Shown piece by piece: positions 36,081 to 45,237 of a DNA stretch of 64,000 nt (positions within the stretch are counted from its first letter, which is position 1; each line of letters starts with the position of its first letter). The notes beneath the pieces were generated by a model. The model worked only from the letters and a program-made list of their open reading frames with translations. It did not search any database and was not told the origin of the DNA. The stretch is from HXMU1428-3 sp965215715 (GTDB taxonomy: Bacteria > Pseudomonadota > Alphaproteobacteria > Rhizobiales > HXMU1428-3): contig OZ244129.1 in NCBI GenBank assembly GCA_965215715.1, positions 2,728,001 through 2,792,000 on the forward strand. The letters are read 5' to 3'. The position numbers and the translations under genes were made by a program.

Positions 36081-36116
36081 ATGGGCGTTCTTGTTTTATC
36101 AAACAAGAACGCCCAT
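36081..36116 (+). terminator. Perfect hairpin after porin gene
   Basis: The 16-bp perfect arms ATGGGCGTTCTTGTTT/AAACAAGAACGCCCAT enclose a TATC loop, 6 bp after the porin stop. No T-run follows. It ends 13 bp before the next start codon. It could protect the abundant porin mRNA while allowing some readthrough. Confidence 0.65.
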
Positions 36117-36129
36117 TCAGTTAAAAATT

Positions 36130-37641
36130 ATGACTTATAAGTACTCTAAATTATTTCTCCGAAATGTCCTCGCCCTAGGGGCGGGGGCGTTTTTTATTGT
36201 TTTAGCCTCTGTATTGCTTGCTGTTAAGCCAACCACAAGTCAGGACATAGCCCAACCTGTCAAACCCGCTGTCTTTGAAACTGGCGAGGACATGCCGGGG
36301 GGCAAGGCAACCTCTAAGAAAAGTTTTAAAAACGGCAATGCGTTTTCCCATGCTTCTGGTAATTTGGGTTTTGAAAAAGAATTGCTGTTTAAGGTCGGCA
36401 ATGGCTTGTTTCGCAAATTATGGGTCTCGTCCCCAGCTTCCACCAAATCTTCCGATGGTCTTGGGCCTTTGTTTAATGCCAGGTCTTGTCAGCGCTGCCA
36501 TTTGAAAGATGGGCGCGGCCATCCCCCTCGTGCAAACTGGCCAGAAGATGACCAGGTGTCTATGTTTTTGCGCCTTTCTGTACCGCCTCAAACAAGTGAA
36601 CAAAAGGCTTTGCTGACGAGTGGGAAGTCTGGCGTCATTCCAGAGCCAATTTATGGCGGCCAGTTACAAGATTTGGCCATTCAAGGCCATGATGGTGAAG
36701 GGCGCATGTATATTGAGTACACGCCTTTGCCTGTTACTTTAGGTGATGGGACGATTGTTGAGCTGCGCAAACCTAACTATCGCATTACTCATCTTAAATA
36801 TGGCCCCTTGGCCAAAGATGTGATGATTTCACCGCGCGTGACCCCGCCGATGATTGGATTGGGATTGCTAGAAGCAATTTGGGAAAAAGACATTCTGGCC
36901 AATGTTGAAAACCAAAACCGTAATGATGATGGCATATCAGGGCGAGCCAATTGGGTTTGGTCGATCGCAGATGATAAGCTTAAACTTGGCCGGTTTGGTT
37001 GGAAGGCTGGCATGCCATCTTTAAGGCAACAATCAGCTGCTGCCTTTGCTGGTGACATTGGCCTTTCAACGTCTTTGTTTCCAACCCCATTTGGAGACTG
37101 CACTTCTGGACAAGTGTTTTGCCGCAAGGCGCCTCATGGTGAAAATGATGGCCGGCCTGAGGTGAGAGACGAGATGCTGAACCTGGTTGCGTTTTATACG
37201 CAGAATTTAGCGGTACCTAAGCGGCGCACACCTAAGGCTGTCTCTGTTCTAAAAGGAAAGGCTTTGTTTCATCAAATCGGTTGCGCCTCTTGTCATCGGC
37301 CAAAATATGTAACAGGAAAATTGGCGAAAAATAAGCACCTTGAGGGGCAAACCATTTGGCCATACACCGATTTACTTCTTCATGATATGGGCCAGGGTTT
37401 GGCTGACAACAGGCCAGAGAGCAAGGCCACAGGGCAAGAATGGCGCACACCGCCGCTATGGGGTGTGGGCTTGACGAAGACTGTCAATGGACATGAGTTT
37501 TTATTGCATGATGGCCGGGCGCGCTCTGTGCTTGAAGCCATTTTATGGCATGGCGGTGAGGCAAAAAAGTCAGCCGACCTGTTTAAACAGCTTTCTAAAC
37601 AAGAGAGAGACTGGCTCATTGAATTTGTGCGGTCTTTATAA
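36130..37641 (+). CDS. Di-heme oxidoreductase (DUF1111, putative peroxidase)
   Basis: This is a periplasmic c-type cytochrome-like protein of 503 aa. It has an N-terminal membrane anchor or signal (residues about 9-32) and two haem-binding CxxCH motifs, CQRCH (120-124) and CASCH (385-389). The family, once called thiol oxidoreductase, resembles MauG and di-haem peroxidases. It occurs next to imelysin genes in rhizobia, where a redox step on imported iron is suspected. The start ATG at 36130 lacks a strong ribosome-binding site. Confidence 0.9.
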   Translation: MTYKYSKLFLRNVLALGAGAFFIVLASVLLAVKPTTSQDIAQPVKPAVFETGEDMPGGKATSKKSFKNGNAFSHASGNLGFEKELLFKVGNGLFRKLWVSSPASTKSSDGLGPLFNARSCQRCHLKDGRGHPPRANWPEDDQVSMFLRLSVPPQTSEQKALLTSGKSGVIPEPIYGGQLQDLAIQGHDGEGRMYIEYTPLPVTLGDGTIVELRKPNYRITHLKYGPLAKDVMISPRVTPPMIGLGLLEAIWEKDILANVENQNRNDDGISGRANWVWSIADDKLKLGRFGWKAGMPSLRQQSAAAFAGDIGLSTSLFPTPFGDCTSGQVFCRKAPHGENDGRPEVRDEMLNLVAFYTQNLAVPKRRTPKAVSVLKGKALFHQIGCASCHRPKYVTGKLAKNKHLEGQTIWPYTDLLLHDMGQGLADNRPESKATGQEWRTPPLWGVGLTKTVNGHEFLLHDGRARSVLEAILWHGGEAKKSADLFKQLSKQERDWLIEFVRSL

Positions 37642-37668
37642 AAGTATTGACTGAGAACACTGAGCTGT

Positions 37669-37788
37669 GCCTTAACTTCCATGGTGAGATTTTTGCATTT
37701 TAAAAGCAGTTGTCAAGGATTTCACTTGCGCTCCGCGTCCTTGACAACTGCTTTTAAAATGCCAAAGTCTAACCATGGAAGTTAAGGC
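37669..37788. repeat. 120-bp inverted repeat element, copy 1
   Basis: Arms of about 52 bp pair almost end to end (outer GCCTTAACTTCCATGGT with ACCATGGAAGTTAAGGC; inner AGCAGTTGTCAAGGA with TCCTTGACAACTGCT). The core is TTTCACTTGCGCTCCGCG. A related element with an inverted core lies at 39993-40114. No transposase is present. It occupies the gap between the di-heme gene and the second imelysin gene. Confidence 0.85.
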
Positions 37789-37813
37789 ATTCTCTAGGCT
37801 CTGATGAGGATTT

Positions 37814-38893
37814 ATGGTTCGGCTTTTTATTTTCTTTTTTTTATTACAAACTTTGCCTGTGTCTGGTGCTACCAATGAAGAGATATTGGCTGTCATGGCG
37901 GGTCAGACGATTGAGCAACATATCCGGCCTGGGTATTTGCAACTTCAACAACAAAGCTCAAGCCTTCACCAAAAAATGCAAACGCTTTGTCAGGCTCCGT
38001 CTCAAGCCAATTTAAAACAGGCACAAGATCAATTCTCAAAAACTGTGCTGGCCTTTGCCTTTATTGAACATGTGCATTTTGGGCCGATGGTGGATAGCTA
38101 TCGCCGGGAGCGCTTTTCTTATTGGCCGGACAGAAAGGGGCGTGGGGCCAGGGCTGTGCGCAAAATTTTGCGCTTAGAAGATCAATCCGTTTTATCCGCA
38201 GACAGTCTAGCAAAAAAAAGCGTGGCTGTGCAGGGGCTCACAGCATTGGAACTGGTGCTTTATAAATCATCAGACAGTTTGTTGGGCACAGCAAACTCTT
38301 TTCACTGCCGCTATGGGCAGGCGATTGCGCAAAACCTTGTGATTATTGCAGACCAGGTGGTGGCTGGCTGGGGGCCAAAGGCTGACATTGTCCAACAAAT
38401 GCTAGCCCCTAAACCTGACAATGGCCGTTACCGAAATCGCAAGGAGGTGGTGCAGGAAATTTATCAAGCCATCGTTTCTGGCTTTAAAACGCTGCATGAC
38501 GTGCGCTTAAAACCTGTGCTTGGCAAAACCATTGAGACCCCTAAACCTAAACGGGCTGCGTTCTGGCGCTCTGACTTGGCGATAGACGTTATGCAACACC
38601 ATTTAGAGGGTTTGAAACATTTGGTGAGCGTAAGTGGGTTTCAAAATATGTTGCCTGCTAACAGTGTTGATTTGCAAAAACATGTGACTAAGATTTACGA
38701 GGAAATTGGTCGAGAGTTCCAAAAGTTTGAACAAAAAAAGCTTAGCATTGCAGATGTTGTCAGCACTGAAAACCCACGCAACAACTATGAGAAAATAGCA
38801 GCCCGGATTATGCATTTAAACGCAGGCTTTGCCCGTAACTTTGCAGTGGCGGCTGACTTGCCTTTGGGATTTAATGCAACTGATGGCGATTGA
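37814..38893 (+). CDS. Second imelysin-family protein
   Basis: A signal peptide (cleaved near VSGATN) and an imelysin-like helical domain, 359 aa. The region equivalent to GxHxxE reads GLTALELVL, so the His is lost while the Glu is kept; metal binding may differ from the upstream paralogue. Other family features remain (FGPMVDSYRRERFSYWPD, ENPRNNYEKIAARIM). Its stop overlaps the next start by 11 bp. Confidence 0.85.
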   Translation: MVRLFIFFFLLQTLPVSGATNEEILAVMAGQTIEQHIRPGYLQLQQQSSSLHQKMQTLCQAPSQANLKQAQDQFSKTVLAFAFIEHVHFGPMVDSYRRERFSYWPDRKGRGARAVRKILRLEDQSVLSADSLAKKSVAVQGLTALELVLYKSSDSLLGTANSFHCRYGQAIAQNLVIIADQVVAGWGPKADIVQQMLAPKPDNGRYRNRKEVVQEIYQAIVSGFKTLHDVRLKPVLGKTIETPKPKRAAFWRSDLAIDVMQHHLEGLKHLVSVSGFQNMLPANSVDLQKHVTKIYEEIGREFQKFEQKKLSIADVVSTENPRNNYEKIAARIMHLNAGFARNFAVAADLPLGFNATDGD

Positions 38894-39977
38894 TCGACGA
38901 ACATTTTTGCAAGGGTCTTTAGGGTTGGCAGGCTCGACTTGTTTGCCAAGTATTGTCCATAGCAAATCCACATTACCTCTTTATGCTGGTGCGCGCCGTG
39001 AACACGATGGCACTTTTTCTGCCAGCTTGTTTAATTCATCTGGAGATGTTCACCGTGTATCCTTGCCGGCACGTGGGCATGATGTTGCGGTGCGGCCCTT
39101 CACACAAGAGGTGGTGGTGTTTGCCCGCCGGCCTGGTCGCTTTGCTGTGGCTTTTTCCCCTCGTAAAAAGGTCCCGCCGATTAGTTTTTATGCAAAAGAA
39201 GGGCGCCATTTTTATGGGCATGGTGTTTTTTCTCCAGATGGCAAACTGCTTTACACCACCGAAAATGATTATGAAAACGGGCTCGGCATTATTGGGGTGT
39301 GGGATGCAACCAATGACTATCAATGGATTGGTGAGTTTTCTTCCCATGGCATTGGGCCGCATGGTTTGGCCTTGCTTGATGGTGATCACCTGGTTATTGC
39401 CAATGGCGGTATTGAAACCCACCCTGAAATGGGGCGACAAATTTTAAACCTGGCAGAGATGGAACCTTCTCTTGTTTATATCAACCGGCTCACAGGGGAT
39501 TTGGTTGAAAAGGTTCACTTACCAAAGGCTTTGCGCCAGCTTTCTCTTCGCCATCTAAGTGTGGGCAAAAAAAACCGCGTGGTGTTTGGCTGCCAATATA
39601 AGGGTCCATCTGGTGACAGACCTCAGCTGGTTGGTATTCATGACAGGGGCAAAGAAATTACCTTTATCCATGCCCCTGATGATCTTTTGCCAGAGTTCAA
39701 AAATTATATTGGTTCAGTTGCAACGGACAGCTCTGGTGAGATCGTGGCCGCGTCTTCCCCGCGGGGCAATGTGATTGCGTTTTGGAATGTGCAGAACCGT
39801 AAATTTCTTGGCCATCAGGCGTTAAAAGATGGATGTGGACTGGCTGCTACAAACCAGCCTGACCAGTTTTTAGCAACCAGCGGTGAAGGGGTTATGGCAC
39901 GGTTTTCAGCTGATCAAAGTATGACACTAAGGACAGACCAAGTGCATTGGGATAATCATGTGACCTTTGTTTCTTGA
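38883..39977 (+). CDS. DUF1513 protein with Tat signal
   Basis: The N-terminus MAIDRRTFLQGSLGLAGSTC is a twin-arginine export signal. The rest (364 aa total) is a predicted beta-propeller of the DUF1513 family (HGVFSPDGKLLYTTENDYENGLG, HGLALLDGDHLVIANGGIETHPEMG). DUF1513 proteins accompany imelysin and di-heme genes in iron-regulated clusters. Tat export suggests folding with a cofactor before transport. The start overlaps the imelysin gene, so the two are coupled. Confidence 0.88.
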   Translation: MAIDRRTFLQGSLGLAGSTCLPSIVHSKSTLPLYAGARREHDGTFSASLFNSSGDVHRVSLPARGHDVAVRPFTQEVVVFARRPGRFAVAFSPRKKVPPISFYAKEGRHFYGHGVFSPDGKLLYTTENDYENGLGIIGVWDATNDYQWIGEFSSHGIGPHGLALLDGDHLVIANGGIETHPEMGRQILNLAEMEPSLVYINRLTGDLVEKVHLPKALRQLSLRHLSVGKKNRVVFGCQYKGPSGDRPQLVGIHDRGKEITFIHAPDDLLPEFKNYIGSVATDSSGEIVAASSPRGNVIAFWNVQNRKFLGHQALKDGCGLAATNQPDQFLATSGEGVMARFSADQSMTLRTDQVHWDNHVTFVS

Positions 39978-39992
39978 GAGTTCACAGCAGGT

Positions 39993-40114
39993 CCCCTTAA
40001 CTTCCATGGTAAGATTTTTGCATTTTTAAAAGGCATGTCAAGGACGCGGAGCGCAAGTGCAATCCTTGACATGCCTTTTAAAAATGCCAAAGTCTAACCA
40101 TGGAAGTTAAGGGG
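39993..40114. repeat. 122-bp inverted repeat element, copy 2
   Basis: Outer arms CCCCTTAACTTCCATGGT/ACCATGGAAGTTAAGGGG and inner GGCATGTCAAGGA/TCCTTGACATGCC pair nearly completely. Compared with copy 1, differences in the arms occur in matched pairs (GCC/GGC versus CCCC/GGGG at the ends; CAGTTG/CAACTG versus CATG in the inner arm) and the core is in the opposite orientation. It begins 15 bp after the DUF1513 stop and includes the stop codon of mocA. Confidence 0.85.
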
Positions 40115-40709
40115 AAATCTTGCCACTGGGTTTAATATCTTTTTGTTCGTCTATGTCGTAATGGATGGCGGTGGTGGGTATCTCAATAAATTGGATGTTG
40201 TTTTTGTGTGCTTGCAAAACTGTGCGGGCGCCTTGGTCTCCTTGGCACAGCTCCAGTTCTTGGAAATATGAATTTGCGAATAAGACAGGGTGGCCCCTTT
40301 GGCCTTCATGGATGGGAACACAGATTTGGTCGAGAGCGAAACCTTCAGCTAGCTTTGTAAATTGTTCGGCCTTTATTAAAGGCATGTCTCCAGGGCAGAT
40401 GAAGACGCCGTCGCTTTTTTGGTCAAGAGCTTGGGCACCAGCCGCAATAGAGGTGCCCATGCCATCTTGATAGTTTTGGTTTTCAATCAGGGTGAATGGG
40501 TCACCTTTTAAAGCTTTCCGGACTTCATCGGCCTGGTGACCAAGCACGATGATAATCTGGTTCAGCTTCAGCTTTTTTAATTCATCTAACACATGGCGAA
40601 TAACCGGTTTGCCATCATAGTCTTGCAAAAGCTTATTGGTGGGGCCAAATCGTCTTGAAAGCCCAGCGCCTAGAATTAGAGCGGAAAACTGAAATGACGG
40701 GTTTAACAT
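40107..40709 (-). CDS. mocA: MobA-like NTP transferase (probable molybdenum cofactor cytidylyltransferase)
   Basis: The nucleotidyltransferase fold begins SALILGAGLSRRFGPTNKLL and carries the DMPL metal motif (FICPGDMPLI) and GQRGHPVLF. MocA converts the molybdopterin cofactor to its cytosine dinucleotide form, needed by xanthine oxidase-family enzymes. It is 201 aa from the ATG at 40709, which overlaps the end of xdhC. The last codons lie in the inverted repeat. The operon context with iorA, iorB and xdhC supports the assignment. Confidence 0.85.
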   Translation of the reverse strand: MLNPSFQFSALILGAGLSRRFGPTNKLLQDYDGKPVIRHVLDELKKLKLNQIIIVLGHQADEVRKALKGDPFTLIENQNYQDGMGTSIAAGAQALDQKSDGVFICPGDMPLIKAEQFTKLAEGFALDQICVPIHEGQRGHPVLFANSYFQELELCQGDQGARTVLQAHKNNIQFIEIPTTAIHYDIDEQKDIKPSGKISP

Positions 40710-41707
40710 ATCAGGTTTCGTTGCTGGGCGTCTTGCATCACTTCTGTGAGGATGGACAGGGCCATTTGCGGTGGGTTTTTGCAAGTGGGCAAAGTGCCGA
40801 TTGAGCCCTTCAATCTGGCCAAATTAGCCTCACTGACCCCTTGGCTTTGTAACACGAGCAAGCGATTTTCATGTGTCGTTTTGCTGCCCATGGCGCCAAT
40901 GTAATAACAATCACTTTCCAACAATGGCATCAAAATAGGACCTTCAAGGTCATGATCGTGAAACATAATGACAGCGGCAGTGTAGGGGTCTGTATATTGC
41001 TCAACAAGTGAGTTGGCTGGTTTTTGGGGAAGAATGGGAAGGCCAAGGCTTTGCAAATGCTCGCACGCTTGCTCATCATGGCTTAAGATTTTGGTTTCAA
41101 ACCCTGTTTGGGCGGCAAATTGAGCCAAGTAAATCAGGTTCAAACCGGTGCCTGCGATAAAGATCCGCGGGGTTGGCAGGTAATGGCGATGAAACAGATT
41201 GCTGTTGGTTTCATCAAAGCCATTTGCAGCGCCTTTTACATCGGCGCTGATTGAAGACGCGCCCGTGCTCACATCCAGGGTGAGGCTGAAGGCTTGGCGC
41301 TTGTCTTGGTAGTCAAACATCTGCTCAAACAGCTTGTCTGAAACTGTGCCATCAAAATAAAGGTCAATGCCGCTGCCACAGGGCAGTTTTAAATCAATAT
41401 ATTTTGAGCCCTTGCCATAGCGCACAAGTTCAGTTGATTTGGTTTCAATCACCCTTTGGGCCTCTTGAATGATGGCTTGGCCCAGACAGTCGGAGGCAAT
41501 ATAGCCAACGGATTGTCCTTTATCAGATACAGCCATTTGGGCGCCAATGGGCCGCGGGGCTGTGCCTTCGCGATTAACAAATGTGATTAGGGCGACCTGG
41601 TCACTTTGGGCACGCCAGGCTTTGATTGTGGGCAGCACATTGTCAACGAAAACGCCAGCGCTTGTGCTTATTTTTAATTGGTCTAGCTGGGGAGGGGCCA
41701 ACATCAT
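40703..41707 (-). CDS. xdhC: XdhC/CoxI-family maturation protein
   Basis: This 334-aa protein binds the molybdenum cofactor and promotes its sulfuration and insertion into xanthine dehydrogenase-type enzymes. It has both usual halves: the N-terminal XdhC/CoxI domain (ALITFVNREGTAPRPIGAQMAV, CLGQAI) and the C-terminal Rossmann domain (PRIFIAGTGLNLIYLAQFA, YIGAMGSKTTHENRL). It lies between iorB and mocA with a 7-bp overlap into mocA. Confidence 0.9.
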   Translation of the reverse strand: MMLAPPQLDQLKISTSAGVFVDNVLPTIKAWRAQSDQVALITFVNREGTAPRPIGAQMAVSDKGQSVGYIASDCLGQAIIQEAQRVIETKSTELVRYGKGSKYIDLKLPCGSGIDLYFDGTVSDKLFEQMFDYQDKRQAFSLTLDVSTGASSISADVKGAANGFDETNSNLFHRHYLPTPRIFIAGTGLNLIYLAQFAAQTGFETKILSHDEQACEHLQSLGLPILPQKPANSLVEQYTDPYTAAVIMFHDHDLEGPILMPLLESDCYYIGAMGSKTTHENRLLVLQSQGVSEANLARLKGSIGTLPTCKNPPQMALSILTEVMQDAQQRNLIC

Positions 41708-41719
41708 TTTTTATTATCC

Positions 41720-43966
41720 TTATACAAACTCTATTTCATGACGCAGTGGCAATGTCCGAATGCGTTGGCCAGTTAAATTAAAGACCGCATTGGCCAGAGC
41801 TGGCATGGAGGGAGGTGTGCCGGGCTCCCCGATGCCAGAGATGTGAGATTTGTTTTGAACAATCTTTACCTCGACCTCTGGTGCATTTGCCATGCGCAGA
41901 GCATCATAGCTGTCAAAGTTTTTTTCCACAACCTGTCCATTTTCAAAAGTGATTTCGCCCTTAACGGCTGCGCTTAAGCCAAAGATAATGCCTGACATCA
42001 GCTGGGCTTTCACATTTTGTGGGTCAAGAGCCGGGCCAACATCGGCTGCACACCAGACCTTTTCAATTCTGATGGCATCATCTTCTTTGGCGACTTGAAT
42101 AATCTGGGCAACAGGGGTGCCAAAACTGTGATTAAAGGCAATGCCGCGCCCTTTGCCACTTGGGGCTGGCTCATACCATTTGGCAAGCTCACCCACTGCT
42201 TGCAGCACTTTATATGAGGCTTCATCGACCCCTTTGGTCATGTTTAAGCGCATTGTGAGCGGGTCAAGGTTTTGAGACACCGCCAGCTCATCAATAAAGC
42301 TTTCATGGAAAAAACCGTTAAACGAATTGCCAACAGAGCGCCAGGGCCCAATAGGCACTTTCGTGTGCGCAATGTACCCATTGACCTGATAATTTTGAAT
42401 GGCATAGGGCTGGTCAAAGCTGCCATCAAGCAATGTTCTGTCTGGTCCTGGCGGCGGGGCGCCAAGATAGCGGGTCATCATTTGTTGCATCACTGACGGG
42501 CTGGCAATATCAGCTTTTAGGGCAGTTGGCCCTTCTTTGCCCATCACCCCTTTAAAACGTGCCACAGCGGCTGGGCGATAATAGTCATGGGTCATGTCTT
42601 CTTCACGGCTCCAGGTCACCTTGATCGGTGTGCCTGGCATGGTTTTGGCCAAGTGGGCTGCATAGTTTGAAAAATCAAATTCGCAGCGCCGGCCAAACCC
42701 ACCGCCTAAATAAGGGGTGTGAACGGTTACATTTTCTGGTTCTAGGTCGACTGTTTCTGCCGCTTTTTGTTGAACCAAAACCGGGGCTTGATTGCCCGCC
42801 CACACTGTTAGCTCGCCGTCTTTATAAAGGGCTGTGGCGTTCATTGGTTCCATTGTCGCATGGGCCAGAAAGGGGACCCGGTACGCCGCTTCGATGACCT
42901 TTTCAGCCGTTTTAAGCTTCCCGCTTGCATCTCCTAAATCGCGCAAGGTGGAACTAGGGCTTTCGGCTTCGAATGCCGCCTCGATGTCAGCGATAATTGC
43001 TTTGGTGTCTTTGGGGTAGGAGGCTTCTTCCCATTCAATTGACACCGCTTCAGCGGCTTGAAAGGCGGCCCAGGTGTTTTGTGCTATCACGCCAATGCCA
43101 TTGCCCATATCAACGATTTTTTTAACGCCAGGCATTTTTTCAGCTTGTTTGGCGTCAAATGATTTCATCTTTGCCCCCAGATTGGGGTTCATACGAACGG
43201 TGGCAAAAAGCATGCCTGGCAATTTTGTATCTATGCTAAACTGGGCGGTGCCGGTACTTTTTTCAACCATATCGACCCTGGGCATGTTTTTGCCCAAATA
43301 CCGCCATTGAGAGGGGTCTTTCAATTTTGGGTCGCTTGGCGGGGTGATGTTGGCCGCTTCACCTGCCAGCTCATAATAAGTTAATTTTTGACCCTCAGGG
43401 CCAATGACGAAGCCGTCTTTGGTTTTCAGGCTACTGGCCGGTTTTTGCCATTTTTGGGCCGCTGCTTGGATAAGGACCTGGCGGGCGCCGGCACCTGCAA
43501 TGCGCATTTTAACATAGGCATCTTCGGTGGAGGTTGAGCCCCCGGTCAGCTGCATTTGCATCATCTTGCCGCCTATTTCACCCATTATGCCGCTGATGGT
43601 TTCACGCACCTTGCTCTCTTCATATTCTGGGTAAGGTAAAATGCCTGAAATGGCGCCGTTAAAATAAGTGCCACTGGCCGGGCCGTGGGCGGTTTTGATG
43701 ATTTGCCAATCAACATCCAATTCTTCGGCAACCAATGCGGCCAATGTGGTGTGAATGCCTTGGCCCATTTCTGCGCGCGGGGTGATGATGGTGATGGCGT
43801 CTTTGGTGAGCAATAGATAAGGATTGAGTGTGGCTTGGCCCTTTTGCGGTTTTAACGGGTTACCCAATTGTTGGTGATATTTGTAATAGCCAAACGCGAC
43901 CCCGCCTGCAATGGCGGCAGAGCCAAACATAAAGGCGCGCCTTGTGATTTTGCCAAGTGTACCCAT
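41720..43966 (-). CDS. iorB: Molybdenum hydroxylase large subunit (isoquinoline 1-oxidoreductase beta-like)
   Basis: The molybdopterin-binding catalytic subunit, 748 aa. It opens with a twin-arginine signal (KITRRAFMFGSAAIAGG), so the enzyme is exported or membrane-attached. Family motifs include TPRAEMGQGIHT, YLGGGFGRR and GIGEPGTPPSMPALANA with the active-site Glu near the C-terminus. I took the ATG at 43966, 8 bp after AGGGGG. It follows the Fe-S subunit by 4 bp. The substrate is an aldehyde or N-heterocycle; which one cannot be read from sequence. Confidence 0.88.
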   Translation of the reverse strand: MGTLGKITRRAFMFGSAAIAGGVAFGYYKYHQQLGNPLKPQKGQATLNPYLLLTKDAITIITPRAEMGQGIHTTLAALVAEELDVDWQIIKTAHGPASGTYFNGAISGILPYPEYEESKVRETISGIMGEIGGKMMQMQLTGGSTSTEDAYVKMRIAGAGARQVLIQAAAQKWQKPASSLKTKDGFVIGPEGQKLTYYELAGEAANITPPSDPKLKDPSQWRYLGKNMPRVDMVEKSTGTAQFSIDTKLPGMLFATVRMNPNLGAKMKSFDAKQAEKMPGVKKIVDMGNGIGVIAQNTWAAFQAAEAVSIEWEEASYPKDTKAIIADIEAAFEAESPSSTLRDLGDASGKLKTAEKVIEAAYRVPFLAHATMEPMNATALYKDGELTVWAGNQAPVLVQQKAAETVDLEPENVTVHTPYLGGGFGRRCEFDFSNYAAHLAKTMPGTPIKVTWSREEDMTHDYYRPAAVARFKGVMGKEGPTALKADIASPSVMQQMMTRYLGAPPPGPDRTLLDGSFDQPYAIQNYQVNGYIAHTKVPIGPWRSVGNSFNGFFHESFIDELAVSQNLDPLTMRLNMTKGVDEASYKVLQAVGELAKWYEPAPSGKGRGIAFNHSFGTPVAQIIQVAKEDDAIRIEKVWCAADVGPALDPQNVKAQLMSGIIFGLSAAVKGEITFENGQVVEKNFDSYDALRMANAPEVEVKIVQNKSHISGIGEPGTPPSMPALANAVFNLTGQRIRTLPLRHEIEFV

Positions 43967-43970
43967 TGGT

Positions 43971-44435
43971 CTAACCCCCTTGCATGTTTTTGGCTGCTGT
44001 GTGAATGGCAGCTCGAATGCGCGGATAAGTGCCACAACGGCATAAATTACCTGACATGGCCTCATCAATATCTTCGTCCGTTGGGCTTGTGTTTTCTTTG
44101 AGTAGGGCGACGGCGGCTAAAATTTGGCCCGATTGGCAATAACCGCATTGGGCCACTTGATGATCGACCCAGGCTTGCTGCACTTGGTGCAGAGTATCTA
44201 GCTTACTGATGCCTTCAATGGTGATGACTTTGCCAGTCACATCACCAACGCTTAATTGGCAAGAGCGTTCCGCTGCGCCATCGACCAGCACGGTGCAGGC
44301 GCCGCACATGGCAATGCCACAGCCAAATTTTGTACCGGTTAAGCCCAGTTCATCACGTATAACCCAAAGGAGAGGTGTTTGAGGATCTGAGGTAATTGTA
44401 TGCTCAGACCCATTAATGTTGAGAGACAGTGTCAT
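43971..44435 (-). CDS. iorA: Molybdenum hydroxylase [2Fe-2S] subunit
   Basis: The 154-aa electron-transfer subunit of a xanthine oxidase-family enzyme. Cys39, 44, 47 and 59 ligate the plant-type [2Fe-2S] cluster, and Cys97, 100, 132 and 134 the second cluster (CGYCQSGQ, NLCRCGTY). It is first in the operon iorA-iorB-xdhC-mocA. The name follows the close match in layout to isoquinoline 1-oxidoreductase; other aldehyde dehydrogenases share it. Confidence 0.9.
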   Translation of the reverse strand: MTLSLNINGSEHTITSDPQTPLLWVIRDELGLTGTKFGCGIAMCGACTVLVDGAAERSCQLSVGDVTGKVITIEGISKLDTLHQVQQAWVDHQVAQCGYCQSGQILAAVALLKENTSPTDEDIDEAMSGNLCRCGTYPRIRAAIHTAAKNMQGG

Positions 44436-44553
44436 ACAATTTTTCCCACTAGAGCATGTTACTTTTTATTTATTTTAAAGCTATGGGGAGAAAATGTCAG
44501 AAATATTTTTTGCTGGAATTGTGCTCATTTAGGGATCAGGGCATGGACAAAGG

Positions 44554-45138
44554 TTAATGCCCGAAATGCCCCATTTTTTTCACCTTCACAGCTTTGTATT
44601 TTTGATTCTCTGTGCGGGTGGTGGTGGGAAGAGCTTGGCGGTCAACTTTGATGTTGGCCGCCCGTAGCGCATCGCATTTTTCAGGATTGTTGGTGATTAA
44701 GGTGATGTGATCAATATCTTGAAGGGTGAGAAAATCTGCCACCATTTGATATTCTCTTAAATCGGTTTCAAAGCCGAGCATGTGATTGGCTTCAATGGTG
44801 TCATAGCCCTGTTCTTGTAAATTATAGCTTTTCATTTTGTTGAGAAGGCCAATGCCGCGCCCTTCTTGGCGTAAATAAAAAATGTAGCCATAATCAGATC
44901 CACCAATGGTTTTCAGTGATTTTTCCAATTGCTCGCCGCAATCACAGCGGTGAGAGCTGAATATATCGCCCGTTAAACATTCTGAATGGATGCGCACCAA
45001 GGGGGGCTTTGAGGTATTTTCTTTTCGCTCTAGCACAATATGTTCTTTTTCATCGCCAGAGCTGATGATGGACATGTTGAACACTCCATGATCGGTTGGC
45101 AAATGAATGGTTTCTAGAATTTTTAGTGTACTTTTCAT
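44554..45138 (-). CDS. ribA: GTP cyclohydrolase II
   Basis: This enzyme catalyses the first step of riboflavin synthesis from GTP. The zinc ligands Cys54, Cys65 and Cys67 (ECLTGDIFSSHRCDCGEQL) and the active-site region YLRQEGRGIGLLNKMKSYNLQEQG are intact. It is a 194-aa stand-alone RibA without the DHBP synthase (RibB) domain. An AT-rich palindromic sequence lies just upstream, so metal- or stress-dependent control is possible. Confidence 0.95.
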   Translation of the reverse strand: MKSTLKILETIHLPTDHGVFNMSIISSGDEKEHIVLERKENTSKPPLVRIHSECLTGDIFSSHRCDCGEQLEKSLKTIGGSDYGYIFYLRQEGRGIGLLNKMKSYNLQEQGYDTIEANHMLGFETDLREYQMVADFLTLQDIDHITLITNNPEKCDALRAANIKVDRQALPTTTRTENQKYKAVKVKKMGHFGH

Positions 45139-45162
45139 GAGCGCCTAATTTTTATTATTATC

Positions 45163-45178
45163 ATTCATTTTTATGAAT
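45163..45178. promoter_or_regulatory. AT-rich inverted repeat upstream of ribA
   Basis: ATTCAT-TTTT-ATGAAT lies 25 bp before the ribA start, within a longer stretch of ATCATT-like hexamers (45156-45187). This loosely resembles a Fur/Mur-type operator. The match is weak. Confidence 0.35.
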
Positions 45179-45237
45179 ATCATTCTTGGAATGTAATAAT
45201 ATAACATTTTATTTGTTGGATACAAGTTTTGTCTATT

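Noticed and set aside
44494..44532. 12-codon ORF with a GGGGAG ribosome-binding site upstream of iorA, plus strand
   Set aside because: It is antisense to the flanking operons, has no downstream gene to regulate and no hairpin after it; chance is the simpler explanation.
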